From Armatimonadota bacterium (GTDB taxonomy: Bacteria > Armatimonadota > SYMT01), in the NCBI GenBank assembly GCA_020696885.1, contig JAJFMS010000215.1:1-6426 (forward strand): a stretch of DNA of 6,426 bases, read 5' to 3'. The notes beneath the pieces were generated by a model that did not search any database, had not been told where the DNA came from, and worked only from the letters and a program-made list of their open reading frames with translations. The position numbers and the translations under genes are program-made. This document shows, piece after piece, positions 6,406 to 6,426 of the stretch. Each line of letters opens with the position of its first letter. Position 1 is the stretch's first letter.

Positions 6406-6426
6406 CCGTTTACATGGGGCGACTAC

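Overview
The window is about 6.4 kb of GC-rich bacterial chromosome. It holds three intact genes and two intergenic stretches rich in short-period repeats. No RNA gene, CRISPR array, insertion sequence or phage gene is visible. The high GC content, a very large soluble multi-PAS hybrid kinase and the intergenic heptamer/nonamer repeats suit a free-living environmental bacterium of a large-genome lineage. Gemmatimonadota is one possibility, but nothing here fixes the phylum.

Layout. Positions 17-1258 (+) encode an HI0933/YhiN/BaiN-type FAD flavoprotein. Positions 1259-1592 are non-coding and contain an inverted array of GCGTAAT-like heptamers at 1311-1387. Positions 1593-5537 (+) encode a 1314-residue cytoplasmic hybrid histidine kinase. 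Its order is degenerate receiver, PAS, PAS, GAF, PAS, PAS, PAS, HisKA (HPK4 type), HATPase and a complete receiver. An open frame extends upstream to a GTG at 1344, but that GTG lies at the apex of the heptamer palindrome, so I prefer the ATG at 1593. Positions 5538-5780 lie between convergent genes. They hold an inverted repeat with 30-nt arms built from 9-nt ACAGGATtA-like units, a T-rich stretch, and two further short-period tracts. Positions 5781-6380 (-) encode a TetR/AcrR-family repressor of the ComR-like kind. The AT-rich leader at 6381-6426 carries an imperfect dyad that could be its operator, probably shared with a divergent gene beyond the right edge.

How the parts relate. The flavoprotein and kinase share a strand but are separated by 334 nt and a large palindrome, so they are probably not one operon. 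The kinase has no HPt protein, separate response regulator or output domain in the window, so its partner must be encoded elsewhere. The TetR gene converges on the kinase and more likely controls a divergent neighbour outside the window. Nothing here amounts to a clear new multi-gene system. The most unusual material is the pair of inverted short-unit repeat arrays bracketing the kinase gene, followed by the kinase architecture.
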